Assembly: GCA_964017185.1 (NCBI GenBank)
Contig: OZ024869.1
Location: 62,448,931-62,512,930, forward strand
Length of the DNA stretch: 64,000 nt
Direction: 5' to 3'
DNA from: Rugalucina vietnamica
Lineage: Eukaryota > Mollusca > Bivalvia > Lucinida > Lucinidae
Below the pieces are notes generated by a model. It worked only from the letters and a program-made list of their open reading frames with translations, was not told where the DNA came from and did no database searches. Positions within the stretch are counted from its first letter, which is position 1, and each line of letters begins with the position of its first letter. Positions 61,308 through 64,000 of this stretch are shown piece after piece. Made by a program: the position numbers and the translations under genes.

Positions 61308-61398
61308 CTGGCAGTGGGTGTGTATCCGAGTACCAGCTGAACGCCACCTCGACACCGCAGTATTTAACGTCGGAGGGATTCCCTGGCGGATACTCAAG
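61308..61398 (+). CDS. CUB-domain protein, exon encoding the start of CUB 2
   Basis: Acceptor …aaactattttcag, donor GTAATT. 91 nt: 2 nt + 29 codons + 2 nt (phase 1 in, phase 2 out), the same class as the 26424 exon. The peptide GSGCVSEYQLNATSTPQYLT, then SEGFPGGYS, is a CUB opening (first Cys, then the 'SPgFP.gYp'-like segment). The next exon, expected to begin with an N-x-x-C-x-W motif, was not found before the window ends. Confidence 0.87.
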
Positions 61399-61400
61399 GT

Positions 61401-61533
61401 AATTCTAATCTTACCATCTGTACCTTAAAATTCTAAATAAATATTGTTTGTTGATTCATGACAAACACCTACAAATTCTAATCTTAAATGTTCTAAATAA
61501 ATATTTTTGTTGATTCATGACAAACACCTATAA
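61401..61533 (+). repeat. ~55-60 bp tandem duplication
   Basis: 'ttctaaataaatatt' + 'gttgattcatgacaaacacc' occurs twice, just after the CUB exon donor. Confidence 0.8.
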
Positions 61534-61559
61534 ACTACAGTACTGTATTACTCGAATAG

Positions 61560-62480
61560 TCTAACCAGTTGTTTTTCAAATTTTCTAAAATAGTCCAGCA
61601 GGAATTTGGACCTGGTATTTGGGTATAAAGTTTTTTTCTTGATGGATTCTTGTAGTATATGCATTGCTTTTCAAGAATCTGGCTGATGACACTTTGTCAT
61701 CATTGGGGGTTTTGAAAAATTCAAGATGGCATCCAACATGTTTACCAGATATCATTTCCTACTATATTACAGACTAAACCGAACTCACATTTTCTCTATC
61801 GTTAACTCAAAATAACAGTTTCTCTATTGTTTTCACGTCAAATGATCAAATAAGTATAATGATGTAACACAAACAGTCAATGGAAAAAGATGTTTTCGTC
61901 ATAATATTTAAGATGGTGTCCAACATGGCCGCCAGAATATCATCATGAGCAACAAAAATATTTCATTTTAACTAGTGAGATACAACTATACAATATTTCT
62001 CACTGATTCTTAAATTCTTGTTTCTCACTGATTCATTGTCTCAAAATCATCACAATGATGTCATCTGGTGATCACTTGAGAAAATCAAGATGGCGACCAT
62101 GTGTTCTACAATATAATACAAGTATTCATGTTGTCATATTACTCCAAAATTAATGAAAAGTACATTGTGTTCCTTTAAATAATGTAAATATCAACATATC
62201 TTGGCTGAGCTACATTATCCTGTTTATACTTAAAGATGGCATCCAAAAATGGCTGCAAAAACAATAAAAATGGATTTTCAGTGATTTTTCACAAATTTGA
62301 CTATGAAAAGCATCAGTATTTCTGGTTGATATATCTTTTCTTGACCTTTGCATTATTATGGGTGTCTAAGATGACTAACAGAATGTGTATTTTGTTTTTA
62401 ACAGCTTTCTCAATAAAAATGCATATATCATTGAAACAGGCATTCCTAAGCCTACCCAAAGCTCTTCATTCGTGATAGTG
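61560..62480 (+). repeat. Degenerate ~150-190 bp units with AAGATGGC motif
   Basis: 'caagatggcatccaacatg' (61722), 'aagatggtgtccaacatggc' (61911), 'caagatggcgaccatg' (62088) and 'aagatggcatccaaaaatgg' (62234) recur with similar A/T-rich surroundings such as 'cacaatgatgtcatctggtg'. It is an old tandem repeat. No gene is supported. Confidence 0.5.
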
Positions 62481-62768
62481 TCACCGCTTGCAAAATGAAC
62501 TAACCTTGCTTGTATCTTTATTTTTGTTTTCTGTGGAGCTTCATTTTGTTACCATCCAATGAGTACAGATCAAATATCAGTCATACATCCATGTGCAAAT
62601 TTGCAAATTAGACCAGTTGGCATTACTAGTATTATTGGAGTGGGTACATTTTTGTTGACGATTTTAAAGACAATTGACTGACCTTTACTTTCCAAACTTC
62701 ACATACTTTTATGTCTTGGACATGTCTAACAAAAGAATGTGACCTCCTTAATCACCGCAGTTAGATTT

Positions 62769-63795
62769 GCATATACGAGGTCCGTCCCGGGAAATCATAA
62801 AGATGTCTGATATTTCGTGAACGGTTCATTGAAATTTAAAGATATGTTCATGCGTTTAAACTACATTTGTACTGAGCAATCTGTGAAAATATTACTTCAA
62901 TCGCTTACAAATTGCAAAAGTTATGGAGATTTACATTATGGTGTATCGGCGTTTGCGGAGCACGTTGAAAATCATTTTGCTACGTTTTCGTGGAGGGGTG
63001 GTTGAATGTTTTGAGTGCAGTCTCTTTATTAGAGCCGTAATGGTGATGAATATTATCATCTAAGCATTGATTAAGTCTTCTTAGTTAAAATTATAGTCAA
63101 TAATTTGAGTTATTAATGATAAGTAGAAAAAATAGCATGATCAGTTTCATTTTATATGAGGGAACACTAATTTTATTTTAAACTGAAATAAAACAAAAAG
63201 ATGTCGCTTGTTTAAAATAAAAACAAGAAACGAGCATTTAGAATATTTAAAGAAAAATGCATACAGAATCATCACAGGATTATTAATGACACAACAGAAG
63301 GTTGATTTTATAAATTAATTGTGTTAAATATACTTAACTGGAAAGAAAAGCTTGGGGAAGGACTAATTTTGCGCCGCAAAACTTACATTACGTCACTATT
63401 TTCCAATAAAATAATTGCAGTAGGTTTAAGAAAATTTCTATAAAATCAACGCTGATGGTTGATATTATTTCAAACTTTCAAAAACTTATCTTACATAATT
63501 ACTCGTGCAGCTGATAGTTAGAATTGTGTAACATCACCTGAACTCGCAATTACAGGAACTGTTGAATTTGATCTTGATGAATTTCAAAACACTGTTTTTG
63601 ACGTGCGCCGTAGACACCTACCCCTTTTGGAATAAATGCATATAAATATATCGTGTAAGGGGTGAATTCATCCATATTTGTACGAAATGTTTATTAGATG
63701 TATGCAAACAGATCATATAAATTTCATGAAATTCTGCAGACACATTACTGTTTTATCACAAATGTCTACGTATTTCTGGGACAGACCCCGTATGC
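62769..63795. mobile_element. ~1.03 kb TIR element, mariner-like ends
   Basis: Left GCATATACGAGGTCCGTCCC and the inverse of the right end GCATACGGGGTCTGTCCCAG match over ~25 bp with a few changes. 'ACGAGG.C.GTCC' ends resemble mariner-type termini. No transposase; the interior is A/T-rich. It lies in the next CUB gene intron if the gene continues. Confidence 0.55.
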
Positions 63796-64000
63796 ATGGC
63801 TAAACTGTACTCAGTCCCTGATCTGTATCAATACTAAATTTAATCTGTACCCATAATATTCAGTCTCTGATCTGTACCCCCATCACTGATATGTACACAT
63901 TATTTGTATGACCTCCGATTCAAACCCAACTGCAGTACCCCTTTTATATCCATCTTGCTTACTCCCTAATCTATTAATATGAATGAATATCCTTGATGTG

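Overview
This is nuclear DNA from an animal, most likely a bivalve mollusc. The evidence is split exons with GT/AG borders, very sparse coding sequence, abundant DNA transposons, and several elements with the layout of the bivalve 'pearl' family (tandem ~160 bp units followed by an ACGG-type microsatellite). A tRNA-derived SINE with a Meta-type central domain fits the same group. There are no bacterial operons, rRNA genes or CRISPR arrays.

Host genes. The best gene lies on the + strand. Four exons at 26424-26520, 27158-27273, 57096-57260 and 61308-61398 join in compatible phases (1-2, 2-1, 1-1, 1-2). They encode one complete CUB domain and the first third of a second. The first CUB domain is split by a 29.8 kb intron (27274-57095) filled with nested repeats. 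Three weaker candidate exons of an unrecognised gene lie on the - strand (16720-16856, 11002-11172, 10525-10716); two of them are exactly phase 0-0.

Layout. 1-3200: pearl-like elements and a GCTGCAGC repeat. 3.2-15.8 kb: mostly unique DNA with tRNA-like SINE remnants, a 35 bp minisatellite and a LINE scrap. 15.8-20.1 kb: a TTAA-flanked hairpin MITE in three copies, two of them inside a ~960 bp tandem duplication. 20.3-22.6 kb: two foldback/palindromic elements and one TIR element. 23.2-26.4 kb: a TIR transposon with a second copy of its own family inserted in it, ending 36 bp before a CUB exon. 26.4-27.3 kb: CUB exons. 27.3-57.1 kb: the giant intron. 57.1-64 kb: the last two CUB exons, small TIR elements and degenerate repeats.

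The main discovery is in the giant intron. A 19,297 bp object (28571-47867) has an exact 23 bp terminal inverted repeat near its ends and an exact 12 bp direct repeat (target-site duplication) flanking it. Its arms are two oppositely oriented 15/30 bp minisatellite arrays (~4.1 and ~6.4 kb). Its ~7.5 kb centre holds a ~145 bp satellite, a SINE, a Penelope-like reverse transcriptase fossil and a small MITE. This is the architecture of a foldback (FB) transposon at unusual size. It sits inside a smaller pearl-like element (28038-48448), which itself sits in the CUB-gene intron. Further along the intron, a pearl-like element has split a PIF/Harbinger transposase, and a TA-flanked MITE has split another pearl-like element.
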